Positions 45,729 through 54,533 of a stretch of 64,000 bases of DNA are shown piece by piece. A model generated the notes under the pieces. That model searched no databases. It saw only the letters and a list, made by a program, of their open reading frames with translations, and was not told the origin of the DNA. The DNA lies in NCBI GenBank assembly GCA_033852135.1, contig JAWSVB010000004.1, positions 1 to 64,000 on the forward strand, written 5' to 3'. The stretch is from QZLE01 sp033852135. GTDB lineage: Bacteria > Pseudomonadota > Gammaproteobacteria > QZLD01. Each line of letters begins with the position of its first letter. Position 1 is the first letter of the stretch. Position numbers and translations under genes: made by a program.

Positions 45729-47227
45729 TGTTTATCAATATCTGTTACTTCCTTACTGCAATCCTTTTCATCCTTGGATTGAAAAAGATGAGTTCACCAA
45801 CCACAGCAGCTGGTGGTATCCGCTGGGCTGGCTATGGTATGATCCTCGCAACAGTAGTTACCCTATTTTCAGCGCAAATATCAGGGCATGAAAACGCAGT
45901 AACCAACTATATTTTGATTGTATTAGCTCTTGCTCTTGGTGGCGGACTATCTTGGTACTCAGGTAAAAAAGTAAAAACTACTGACTTACCGCAAATGATT
46001 GCACTTTATAACGGCATGGGTGGTGGTGCAGCCGCTGCAATCGCTGCTGTAGAACTGCTAAAGATGGGAACCATTAAGGAGGCTTTAAAACCTGCGACAG
46101 AATCACTAGGTGAGCTAGCAAAAACTGACATAGGTAAACAACTTATAGAGCAGGCGCAAGCTGCAGCAACTGATGCAATGCATACTGCAATATCAGGAGA
46201 ACACCTGACCCTTGCGATCATCGGTGCATTCATCGGAACCATCGCCTTCTCCGGCAGTATCGTTGCCTGGGCCAAGCTCGATGGTCGCATGAAAAAAGCA
46301 TTCACGCTTCCAAAGCAAAACCTAGTTAATCTTGGACTATTTGTAGCAACGGTAATCTTTGGGATTATCTCATTCTATACATTAAACCCACTGGCTCTGT
46401 TTATATTCTTTTCTCTAGCATTGGTATTTGGTGTGTTTGTCACTACACCTATCGGTGGCGCTGATATGCCGGTAATCATTTCGCTATTCAATGCATTAAC
46501 CGGTCTAGCGGTAGCATTTGAAGGTTTCGTACTTGGCAATGCGGCGATGATTATTGCAGGAACAGTTGTAGGTTCTGCAGGTTCACTACTTACCCAATTA
46601 ATGGCTAAAGCGATGAATCGCTCGGTAGCAAATGTACTATTCAGTGGATTTGGAACCGAAGGTGGCGAAGGCGCACACACCAGCGAAACCGGTGGAGAGA
46701 TGAAGCCTATCGATGCTGAAGACGTTGGTGTAATGATGGCATATGCAGAGCAAGTAGTTATCGTTCCTGGCTATGGAATGGCGGTTGCACAAGCTCAGCA
46801 TAAAGTTTGGGAACTATCCAAACTACTAATCGAGCGCGGCGTAAGTGTTAAATTTGCAATTCATCCAGTAGCAGGAAGAATGCCTGGGCATATGAATGTA
46901 CTACTTGCTGAAGCTGGTGTTCCATATGATGTGATATATGATATGGAAGATATCAACGCCGAGTTTAACAAAACTCAAGTAGCTCTTGTGATTGGTGCGA
47001 ATGATGTTGTAAACCCATCAGCTAAAAACGATCCAAGCAGTGACATCTACGGCATGCCTATTCTTGATGTTGAAGATGCAGATAACGTTGTCGTGATCAA
47101 ACGTGGCCGCGGAGTTGGCTTCTCAGGTATTGAGAATCCACTATTCTTCGGTGACAAAACCAAGATGTTGTTTGGTGATGGGCAGGCAATGGCTGGTGAG
47201 TTGATACAAGCGATTAAGCAACTGTAA
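45728..47227 (+). CDS. pntB: NAD(P) transhydrogenase subunit beta
   Basis: A 499-residue subunit: eight or so membrane segments (domain II) and the soluble NADP(H)-binding domain III after about 310 (VVIVPGYGMAVAQAQ, HPVAGRMPGHMNVLLAEA, VVIKRGRG). With pntAA and pntAB it couples hydride transfer from NADH to NADP with proton movement and so supplies NADPH. A terminator follows. Confidence 0.97.
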   Translation: MFINICYFLTAILFILGLKKMSSPTTAAGGIRWAGYGMILATVVTLFSAQISGHENAVTNYILIVLALALGGGLSWYSGKKVKTTDLPQMIALYNGMGGGAAAAIAAVELLKMGTIKEALKPATESLGELAKTDIGKQLIEQAQAAATDAMHTAISGEHLTLAIIGAFIGTIAFSGSIVAWAKLDGRMKKAFTLPKQNLVNLGLFVATVIFGIISFYTLNPLALFIFFSLALVFGVFVTTPIGGADMPVIISLFNALTGLAVAFEGFVLGNAAMIIAGTVVGSAGSLLTQLMAKAMNRSVANVLFSGFGTEGGEGAHTSETGGEMKPIDAEDVGVMMAYAEQVVIVPGYGMAVAQAQHKVWELSKLLIERGVSVKFAIHPVAGRMPGHMNVLLAEAGVPYDVIYDMEDINAEFNKTQVALVIGANDVVNPSAKNDPSSDIYGMPILDVEDADNVVVIKRGRGVGFSGIENPLFFGDKTKMLFGDGQAMAGELIQAIKQL

Positions 47228-47240
47228 TAAATGCTTATAC

Positions 47241-47265
47241 GTCATACCGGCGAAGGCCGGTATCC
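47241..47265. repeat. Dispersed-repeat-like hairpin after pntB
   Basis: A perfect 8-base stem ATACCGGC / GCCGGTAT around GAAG within GTCATACCGG...GGTATCC. It resembles the GTCATCCCGG...GGATCC segment at 16205-16244, a common form of extragenic repeat. Confidence 0.65.
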
Positions 47266-47270
47266 AGAAT

Positions 47271-47296
47271 AAAAAAGGCCCTTCGGGGTCTTTTTT
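47271..47296 (+). terminator. Rho-independent terminator of the pnt operon
   Basis: AAAAAAGGCCC-TTCG-GGGTCTTTTTT, with a UUCG tetraloop and T-run, 44 bases after pntB. Confidence 0.88.
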
Positions 47297-47342
47297 ATTG
47301 GGCTTATATTTATTCATTCCTGCAATAATTATGATTTCTACA

Positions 47343-47364
47343 ATTTTCCCCCCGGGGGGAAAAT
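47343..47364. repeat. 22-base perfect palindrome with C6G6 core
   Basis: ATTTT-CCCCCC-GGGGGG-AAAAT in otherwise AT-rich intergenic DNA between convergent genes. The base composition is strikingly unlike its surroundings. Confidence 0.8.
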
Positions 47365-47449
47365 GTTTTTCATACAAGTTTCATCACAAAAAATATACCA
47401 TTCCCACTTTCATGAGAATGATATATTAATAAAAACAAATGAAACTTAA

Positions 47450-48277
47450 CTACTCCACATTAGCAATAATACCAATCAACTCCCCACCCTGCTTTAATGG
47501 CTCACCAGTCAAGTCTCCAACCATTTGCTCAACTGCAAAACCAGCCTGTTTAAGCTCTGCCTCAATGCTTTGCGCGGTAAAGTGCTGAAACCAATTATAG
47601 ATCTGCCAAGTATCATTCGGCTCAATTATTAGATATCGATCTAGCGAAAGGTTCTCTTCAGGATATAAATAAGTTTGTTGAATACCAACATAATCACCTG
47701 CTGACCAAAATCCACCCATTAACTGGTTCTCTATAATGGTCTCCTCTTTCTTTGTGGCAAGAGATCCGATACCAGCCACATCAATCACAATATGCCCGTC
47801 TGTATTAAGCATCTCCCGCATTCGATTAAGTAGTTTATTCCTCTGTTGTGGAGATAAGACACAAAGATCTGTGTAGATTAATGTGATTACATCAAAGCCA
47901 AGCGGAAGATTGTCTTCTAGATAATCTGCCTGCAAATAACTAACTTGGTAGTTGCCGCTGTTTCTGGCGTAATCGAGTGACGTTTGTGAGAAGTCTATGC
48001 CAGTTACCTTGGCATTAATTGCCGCAAAACGCTCGGTGTATAACCCAGGTCCACATCCAAGGTCACATAAGCTTTTTCCAGACAAACTCAACTGTGAATC
48101 AATCCAGCCAACAACTCGATCAATCGTTTCAAATCGGCGTGAGGCAAGATCAGTTTCTTGGTTAAGGTGAAAATTCAGCATCTGCTGAGATAGGTAAGGC
48201 CGTGTCCATAACTCCTTCGCGGTATATCGTGAAAAAGGTGCAGGACGTTGAGCCATGTCATTAATTAAATCATACAT
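47450..48277 (-). CDS. Class I SAM-dependent methyltransferase
   Basis: A 275-residue methyltransferase. Motif I is LCDLGCGPGLYTERFA; ITGIDFS-type motif II (VTGIDFSQTSLDYAR) and VITLIYTDLCVLSP (motif IV region) follow. The N-terminal NDMAQRPAPFSRYTAKELWTRPYLSQ segment is that of uncharacterised methyltransferases, substrate unknown. I use the ATG at 48277, preceded by AAAGGATT; the frame is open 11 codons upstream. A stand-alone leftward gene. Confidence 0.88.
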   Translation of the reverse strand: MYDLINDMAQRPAPFSRYTAKELWTRPYLSQQMLNFHLNQETDLASRRFETIDRVVGWIDSQLSLSGKSLCDLGCGPGLYTERFAAINAKVTGIDFSQTSLDYARNSGNYQVSYLQADYLEDNLPLGFDVITLIYTDLCVLSPQQRNKLLNRMREMLNTDGHIVIDVAGIGSLATKKEETIIENQLMGGFWSAGDYVGIQQTYLYPEENLSLDRYLIIEPNDTWQIYNWFQHFTAQSIEAELKQAGFAVEQMVGDLTGEPLKQGGELIGIIANVE

Positions 48278-48566
48278 AATAGTAATCCTTTGCTGCCATC
48301 GGGCATGCAAATATAAAAGTTAAATTGGGATTAGTGCGGAGACACAAAAACGCGCCACCTACTTCCAGAAATGGAGTAGATTAAAGTGCGCAATCGCCGC
48401 TTATGTAGATTAGATATTCATAATAATTAAATACTAACAGAACTAGTTTATAAAAAACAATTATAAATTCTACAAGGTGCTGATAGAATCAATAATACAT
48501 GGGCAGCACCTAATTAAAGCTTTATCATTTACAATGATAATCAAGCATATGGGATTTATAAATTAA

Positions 48567-49172
48567 ATGCGTAAAATAATTCTAACATCATTTTTTATAG
48601 TGAGCGGATGCTCCTTTACTGGAGTAACTCCAGAGAATTTTCTCAAAAATAGGGGAATTAACAATCAACAAAAGCCCTCTGAATTTATCGCCTGTTATTC
48701 TCACGCCTGTCATGCAAAGAGCAAAATCAGCCTATCTAAAACCCAATTACAACAGATTGATAATCTGTTTATCCCGCGTCCCAAAACTGCAGAGCAGGAG
48801 CGCAAACAGATCTCCGCAGCAATAGCAAAATTTGAGCAATTTGTCGGGAAAATTAACGGAACAAGCAATGATGTTGCAGGGTCATTTCCAGGGCTTCTTA
48901 AAAAAAACCAGCTTGACTGCGAGGATGAAACTACCAATACCATCTCATATATTTCAATATTGCAAGACCGAGGCCTAATAGCCTTTAATAAGCTGTCAGA
49001 ATCTCAACCAGCAAGAAGAAGCTGGTTTCTTAATGGTTGGCCGCATATGGCACCAATTATCAAAGAGGTAAAAACCGACAACCTTTATGTTGTCGACTCA
49101 TGGTTTAAAGACAATGGAAATCCAGCATATATAGTTAACTATAATAAATGGAAAGATGGCTGGCACCCATAG
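48567..49172 (+). CDS. Probable lipoprotein with a Cys-His-Asp triad (papain/transglutaminase-like)
   Basis: A 201-residue protein. A short hydrophobic signal ends in VSGC (C15), a good lipobox, so it is predicted to be membrane-anchored and periplasm-facing. The C-terminal half has LDCEDET with C118, WPHM with H160 and VVDSW with D177, in the order and spacing of the catalytic triad of transglutaminase/papain-fold enzymes. I do not recognise a named family with known function. The ribosome-binding site is weak. Confidence 0.72.
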   Translation: MRKIILTSFFIVSGCSFTGVTPENFLKNRGINNQQKPSEFIACYSHACHAKSKISLSKTQLQQIDNLFIPRPKTAEQERKQISAAIAKFEQFVGKINGTSNDVAGSFPGLLKKNQLDCEDETTNTISYISILQDRGLIAFNKLSESQPARRSWFLNGWPHMAPIIKEVKTDNLYVVDSWFKDNGNPAYIVNYNKWKDGWHP

Positions 49173-49177
49173 CCCAC

Positions 49178-50083
49178 TTAATCCCTGTTATCAGGTTCAA
49201 AAAACAACCACATAACCTGTGGGAATTTCTCTTTAAACGCGGCTTCTGTCGCGTTGATTGTTCCCTCTATGCCACTCCCTTCAGTGGTTGTCATTTTTGC
49301 CTTTACTGCAACCATCACATCATTTCCCAGTTGTAATGTGAGCATGTTATAGATCTTTTCAACCGACTCCTGCTGTTCAAGAAAATCAACCATATCTTTC
49401 TTAATGTGCTGCTCAACACCCTGGCCTATCAATAAAGACTTAACCTCAATGCCAACCATAATTGCCACAATCACCAATAGACAACCAATTGCTATGCTTC
49501 CATAGGCATCATATACCGGATTACCGGTTATCCATGTTGCGACGATAGCTGCAAGCGCGCACGTCAAACCTATCACCGCAGCAAAATCTTCCCCAAAGAT
49601 TACCAATAACTCACTCTGTCGCGACTCTCTAAACCAGCGGTAAAAGGAGCGACCATTTCTTACCTTGTTTATTTGTTGAATACACCCTCTAAGCGCCACC
49701 CCTTCTGCAAGAATACCAAATATCAATACTCCAATAGCGATGTATGGATAAGCCAATGGTTCGGTGCTATTTAGTTTATGCATCCCTTCGTAGATTGAAT
49801 AACCACCACCGACACTAAACAAAATAAGTGCCACAATAAATGACCAAAAATAGATGGCTTTTCCTGCTCCAAGTGGATGTTCAAGTGATGGTGGTCGCTT
49901 GGAGCTCTTAACCCCCCAAAGCAGTAGTAGCTGATTACTACAGTCTGCAAAAGAGTGAATAGCCTCAGCGACCATTGAGCCTGAGCCAGTTACAATCGCA
50001 GCAATGGTTTTTGCGATAGCGATTAGAAAGTTTGCTCCAAGTGCATAAAAGATGCTTTTTACAGAATTTGAACTATGTGACAT
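49178..50083 (-). CDS. Cation diffusion facilitator family transporter
   Basis: A 301-residue inner-membrane metal/proton antiporter. Six hydrophobic segments; the TM2 metal motif HSFADCSNQ (HxxxD) is present, followed by the loop KRPPSLEHPLGAGKAIYFWSF typical of the ZnT9-like subgroup. A short C-terminal cytoplasmic domain follows. Probably exports Zn, Fe or Mn; the metal is not determinable. GGGGAAAAC before the ATG. Confidence 0.9.
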   Translation of the reverse strand: MSHSSNSVKSIFYALGANFLIAIAKTIAAIVTGSGSMVAEAIHSFADCSNQLLLLWGVKSSKRPPSLEHPLGAGKAIYFWSFIVALILFSVGGGYSIYEGMHKLNSTEPLAYPYIAIGVLIFGILAEGVALRGCIQQINKVRNGRSFYRWFRESRQSELLVIFGEDFAAVIGLTCALAAIVATWITGNPVYDAYGSIAIGCLLVIVAIMVGIEVKSLLIGQGVEQHIKKDMVDFLEQQESVEKIYNMLTLQLGNDVMVAVKAKMTTTEGSGIEGTINATEAAFKEKFPQVMWLFFEPDNRD

Positions 50084-50164
50084 GTTTTCCCCTAATAATA
50101 CCCAAGTACTTTTTATTGCACTAACTATAACGTATATAAATCAGCATGGGTAATCAGGAACAAT

Positions 50165-50195
50165 AAAAAAGGGCGATTATCAAATCACCCTTTTT
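50165..50195. terminator. Bidirectional terminator between btuB and the efflux gene
   Basis: AAAAAAGGG-x-GATT / AATC-x-CCCTTTTT hairpin with A and T runs on either side, 28 bases after btuB; it serves btuB leftward and stops transcription in either direction. Confidence 0.85.
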
Positions 50196-50222
50196 AATGC
50201 GGTAATTTTTGACCAGATAAGA

Positions 50223-52061
50223 TTAAAACCCAGCCTTCATCTCTAACATGAAGTTACGCCCAGGTGATGTATAGCCACTTGCAGTTGAGTACTCTTTATC
50301 AAACAGATTATCTCCCCGCAAAGTAAAGCTTACCTGTTTGTTTAAGTCATACCTTACAACGCTACCAAATTTACCATAACCGCCATTCTTGATTGTATTT
50401 TCAGAATCATCAAAACTAGATCCATATGCAATAAAATCAGCTGCCAAATCAAAGCGACCTATATGCTTTGAAACCCTCACCTTAGCGCTTTTATTTGGAC
50501 GCCTCATTAAACGATTTCCAGTCATAACATCTTTTGCGTTTAAATACCCAAGTCCAACTAATATGTTCACTGCTTTCATATTCATATCTAATGTAAATTC
50601 AGCACCTTTAATTTTTGCCTTATTAAGATTAAAAGGATTCCACGTATATAGTGCAACTTCACGCCAAACGATTATGTTCTCCACTTCCGTCTTATATAAA
50701 TCTAACCCCAATTTAATAGCTTTAGTTTTCCAAGCAACCCCTATATCAGTAGTTTTAGATTTTTCTGGTAATAGGTCTGGATTACCACCATAACTAGAGT
50801 ACAAGTCATTTATAGTAGGCAATTTAAATGCAGTACCAAATCCTGCAGTAAAGCTCAATGATTGAAATGGTTGAATCTTAGCTCCAATATTCCATGTATC
50901 CTGATCACCATACTTTTCAAAGTCATCATGCCTATAACCAGCAAGCATATTTATTACCCCTATTGCAAACTGGCCCTGCAAAAATCTGGATTCATTTCTA
51001 GTGTTATTTTCTTGATAAGATGTTTCAGGGCTTACCCTATCTTGTTGATAATCAAATCCACCAGTTATTACAAAATCATTTGTTAATTGATAATCCAGCT
51101 GCAGAGACTGACTTCTTCGCTTTGACTCAATTAAATATGTTTGAACCCCGTTCGAATAATTTGAATACTCATCAATAGATTCCCCAACCTGAATTGAAGC
51201 ATCTACTTTATACCCAACTGGAATTATCACTTTTACTGAGCGCACATCATTTTTTTGTAGTGAATGTGCAAATTGAGAGTATAAGCTATCATACTCACTT
51301 TTACTCGTTGCTTGCATTAACATTAAATCCAGTTTAACGCCATTATCCCAAAGTTTCCCAATATTAAATGAAACTGAATCATTACTATAACCGTCTGCGT
51401 CAGGATTATTTATAGCATTATCCTTTAGTGTTGCATCATCCCCATTTGAATTTAAGAATGTTCCAACCATGCTTAAACTAAAGCCATCCATACCGCCAGA
51501 TACAGCAACATTCATCTTATGGGTTTTATCAGTGCCTGTACCTATTGTAATAGAAGGGGAAAAACCAGCTTTTGCATCATCACCTTTCTTAGTGAAGATC
51601 TGCAGAACACCGCCAATTGCATCGGAGCCATATAGACTTGATCTTGGGCCTTTTACTAATTCAATACGATCAATCTGCTCCAAAGGTATGTGTTCCAGAG
51701 CAGTTGAACCAAGTGTTGCAGAACCAACTCTAACACCATCAATCAACACAACAACTTGATTAGAATTAGCGCCGCGAATAAAAATACTGCTTTGTTTACC
51801 AAGGCCGCCAGTATTGCTGATATTTATTCCAGCAGTCCCAGATAATAGTGAAACAATATCCTTTGCCGGACTCCTTGCGATATCTTCACTATCAATGACT
51901 ACTACTGGAACAATAGAGTCATCGGCAGAGATAGCCGTTCGAGTAGCTGTAACAACTACATCATCAAGCTTATTAACGTTTTTAGGATTGTTGGTTGAAG
52001 CATCTGCAATAGATGATAAGGAAAGGGTAAATAATACAGGAACAAGAAAATGCTTTTTCAT
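50223..52061 (-). CDS. btuB: TonB-dependent vitamin B12 receptor, BtuB-like
   Basis: A 612-residue outer-membrane beta-barrel. Signal peptide 1-22, TonB box DDVVVTATR near residue 33, plug domain with SIFIRGANSNQVVVLIDGVR and VKGPRSSLYGSDAIGGVLQIFTK, and a C-terminal barrel ending in Phe. The DNA upstream holds a cobalamin riboswitch, which makes cobalamin the probable ligand. AGGAGAG precedes the ATG. The periplasmic partner is probably the btuF-like protein at 9193-10191. Confidence 0.93.
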   Translation of the reverse strand: MKKHFLVPVLFTLSLSSIADASTNNPKNVNKLDDVVVTATRTAISADDSIVPVVVIDSEDIARSPAKDIVSLLSGTAGINISNTGGLGKQSSIFIRGANSNQVVVLIDGVRVGSATLGSTALEHIPLEQIDRIELVKGPRSSLYGSDAIGGVLQIFTKKGDDAKAGFSPSITIGTGTDKTHKMNVAVSGGMDGFSLSMVGTFLNSNGDDATLKDNAINNPDADGYSNDSVSFNIGKLWDNGVKLDLMLMQATSKSEYDSLYSQFAHSLQKNDVRSVKVIIPVGYKVDASIQVGESIDEYSNYSNGVQTYLIESKRRSQSLQLDYQLTNDFVITGGFDYQQDRVSPETSYQENNTRNESRFLQGQFAIGVINMLAGYRHDDFEKYGDQDTWNIGAKIQPFQSLSFTAGFGTAFKLPTINDLYSSYGGNPDLLPEKSKTTDIGVAWKTKAIKLGLDLYKTEVENIIVWREVALYTWNPFNLNKAKIKGAEFTLDMNMKAVNILVGLGYLNAKDVMTGNRLMRRPNKSAKVRVSKHIGRFDLAADFIAYGSSFDDSENTIKNGGYGKFGSVVRYDLNKQVSFTLRGDNLFDKEYSTASGYTSPGRNFMLEMKAGF

Positions 52062-52109
52062 TTTGCTCTCCTAGCGCCCACCCGCGCAATTATGAGTGAA
52101 TATTTTAGA

Positions 52110-52272
52110 AGGCTGGTTCCGGGCTTATGAGATCCGACTCTCTGTATATAAGAGCCAGCTCACCTACCGTTGCGGGGGCAGCACTGGATTTGCTGTAATC
52201 AGCTAGACTACTACGTACCAGTTTCCCATTTAACCTATCCCTATAATTTAGCGAACAGGCACCTACTACCAA
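52110..52272 (-). promoter_or_regulatory. Cobalamin riboswitch upstream of btuB
   Basis: Read leftward the DNA shows the conserved elements in order: GGTGCCTG, AATGGGAA, AATCCAGTGCTGCCCCCGC with CAACGGTA, and AGTC-GGA...AGCCCGGAACCAGCC. These match the B12-box pattern of the cobalamin aptamer. It ends about 50 bases before the btuB ATG, so it probably controls translation initiation in response to adenosylcobalamin or a related form. Confidence 0.9.
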
Positions 52273-52363
52273 TTTTTTTTCAGCACCATTTTTGGTGCCA
52301 ATAGAGCGCGTAATCTACATGTGGTTCAACAGAGAGTCAATCAAATATAACCACTCTAATACT

Positions 52364-52396
52364 AAAAAACCCCGAAAAGAGAATCCTTTCGGGGCT
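52364..52396 (-). terminator. Rho-independent terminator of the subtilase gene
   Basis: Leftward: CCCCGAAA, loop, TTTCGGGG and a run of T, 22 bases after the subtilase stop. Confidence 0.92.
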
Positions 52397-52418
52397 TATT
52401 AAGTAGATAGAATTTAAC

Positions 52419-54533
52419 CTAATGTTTTCTATTGCGTAATGCTGTGCCGAAACCAAATAATGCTAACAATAAAAGCATATTGATGTTTCCGCCGCCACCG
52501 CCACCAAAAGTGGTAGAACCACTAGATATACCCTGAGCACTAATTGTGTAACTAGTGCCTGTAGATTGACCATAATTATAAACCGCTACAAAGTAATCGC
52601 CTGAAACAGGATTCGGCAGTGATATTAATTCATTTCCTGACGAGCTTACAGACCTTGAAAATCCGATTTTCTCTAAATCGTCATCATCCTCATAATCATA
52701 AATATATTCATACCCTTCCCCTCCAAGGTGTTTATTCATAGTAGGATATAGTAGCGGCCTTGCTCCGCGCATAACAAACAGATCTATATCTTTTAAACTT
52801 GTGGCTGTAATAGAAAAGCTTTCAGTACCTACAGGAACATTGAAATAATAGTAATGCATGTCATCATAACCGCTATTATCAAAACTAGCATTCAATTGAA
52901 CTTCATTTACCAGCCTTCCCGACTCCAACGAAAAAAATCTAGGAGCCAAATCTATACCAGAATAACTTATATCCAATTGGAAAGGGATATGACGGTGCCC
53001 ACTAAAAGAGTCGAGGCTTATGCTATAGGTCGCAGAAGCAGTTCCACCTTTTGCTATATTTCCAAATGATTTCGTTGGATCTTCAATGCTTATCTTACTA
53101 TCTAAAGGTACCAAGGTTGCTTCAACGGTTGTAGCATCAGACCAAATATTTTCTAATTCTATTACTAGCTCTGCTGTTTCTCCTGAATCAATAATTCCAT
53201 TACCAGAACTATCAACATCAGCTGATTTAATAACCAAAACAGGCGCCGGGATAACACTTAAGGAATTTGCAGCATTTGCAATACCACCTGCAGCAACTTT
53301 ATCTAAAGCTGTAGCATGAGTTTCAACACCGGCCATTATTCTACCTTTAATTTCATACATATCAGCAAGCGCATACTCCCCTTTTATCAGTGCTGCGATG
53401 CCAGCAACAAAAGGCGCAGAAAAAGATGTACCACTGACATAGGCATAGTTAGCCTCTACTGGATCATCAGGATCATCAGGGACATATACTGATGTAGTAA
53501 TGACATTATCACCAGGAGCCAATAGATCTACACTAAACGCTCCATACTGGGCCCACTCAGTCATATTTCCGGTTTCACTAACAGATGAAACAGTTATTAT
53601 ATTTTTATTTGGCAAACTGCCTGGATATATCGGCACATATCGATTATTAACCTCATCATTTCCTGCAGATGTAACCAGAAGAATACCTTCATCCTCAAGA
53701 GCTTTAACTGCATCAGCTAGGAGGTTAGAATAAAAATAAGCCCCATAACTAAAATTTACTATATCAGCGTTAATTCTTATGGCTTCATAAAATGCATCTG
53801 CTGCATCTGCAGTAGTTCGTCTTGAGTCCGTAGTGAATAAAATTGGCATGATTTTTACCCCTGGTGCGACTCCAGAGATACCAGTATTATTGTTAATTTC
53901 AGCACCAATAATACCTGCTACTTGGGTGCCATGAGTAGCCCCAGGTGAGGTATCAAAATTTGGAGATGTACTACTATCGCCCAAAAAAACATTCCAACCT
54001 GGAACAAGTCTATCATCCAAATCTGGATGAGATGCAAACACCCCGTCATCAACCACTGCCACGGTTACTCCAGAGCTATCTGGTTGTGGATTTCCCTCCC
54101 ATACATCCAGCCAATCAATAGCACCGAGCCCCCACTGGTCACCGTCAACATAGTAAGGATCATTAGGTAGTGCCATTTTATGTAAATAATAATTTGGCTC
54201 TGCATATAAAATGCTTTCATTCTTCTTTAATTCTGACATTGCAGTTTCAACACTCTCCCCTTCAGGAAGAGCCCAGCGCTCAATAGATAGCTGTGAAATT
54301 GTATTCACAAGGCTTGCTTTGCGCAATGATTGACCTTGATGCAATGCGCTATTACGCAGCCCCATCTTCTTAAAATCAGAAACACCGTCTTTAAACTTCA
54401 CCAATATTTCACCAGGAACATATTTTGGATTTGCCGCATTTGCATTTAAGCTAAACATAAATGCCACAATAAAAATACTTAAAAATTTCTTAACCATAGA
54501 TACATACCCATTTCTCATAATCTTATTCACCAT
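52419..54533 (-). CDS. Subtilase (S8) serine protease with C-terminal sorting tail
   Basis: A 704-residue secreted protease. Signal peptide ending near residue 33 (NANA), Fervidolysin/I9-type propeptide (about 37-118; YVPGEILVKFKDG), catalytic domain with D162 (VVDDG), H201 (HGTQVAG), oxyanion N292 (SAGND) and S370 (SGTSFSAP), a beta-rich CARDB-like section, and a PPC-type domain (about 555-670). The end is a poly-Gly run, one hydrophobic helix and a basic RNRKH tail, as in GlyGly-CTERM proteins cleaved by rhombosortase. The start is ambiguous: ATGs at codons 1, 6 and 13 are all possible, 13 giving the most compact signal peptide. It overlaps the preceding lipoprotein gene by 11 bases. Confidence 0.9.
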   Translation of the reverse strand: MVNKIMRNGYVSMVKKFLSIFIVAFMFSLNANAANPKYVPGEILVKFKDGVSDFKKMGLRNSALHQGQSLRKASLVNTISQLSIERWALPEGESVETAMSELKKNESILYAEPNYYLHKMALPNDPYYVDGDQWGLGAIDWLDVWEGNPQPDSSGVTVAVVDDGVFASHPDLDDRLVPGWNVFLGDSSTSPNFDTSPGATHGTQVAGIIGAEINNNTGISGVAPGVKIMPILFTTDSRRTTADAADAFYEAIRINADIVNFSYGAYFYSNLLADAVKALEDEGILLVTSAGNDEVNNRYVPIYPGSLPNKNIITVSSVSETGNMTEWAQYGAFSVDLLAPGDNVITTSVYVPDDPDDPVEANYAYVSGTSFSAPFVAGIAALIKGEYALADMYEIKGRIMAGVETHATALDKVAAGGIANAANSLSVIPAPVLVIKSADVDSSGNGIIDSGETAELVIELENIWSDATTVEATLVPLDSKISIEDPTKSFGNIAKGGTASATYSISLDSFSGHRHIPFQLDISYSGIDLAPRFFSLESGRLVNEVQLNASFDNSGYDDMHYYYFNVPVGTESFSITATSLKDIDLFVMRGARPLLYPTMNKHLGGEGYEYIYDYEDDDDLEKIGFSRSVSSSGNELISLPNPVSGDYFVAVYNYGQSTGTSYTISAQGISSGSTTFGGGGGGNINMLLLLALFGFGTALRNRKH

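Larger units (their letters stand above)
52062..52418. other. Leader of btuB and end of the subtilase gene
   Basis: This gap holds the cobalamin riboswitch, a small GGCACC/GGTGCC hairpin on its upstream side (52282-52300), and the terminator of the subtilase gene. Confidence 0.7.

Noticed and set aside
53086..53733. Rightward frames opposite the subtilase gene
   Set aside because: Antisense shadows of a gene with intact catalytic motifs.
54523..54533. The lipoprotein and subtilase genes as one gene split by a frameshift
   Set aside because: The subtilase has its own complete signal peptide and propeptide, and the lipoprotein has its own lipobox and start, so both are whole genes.
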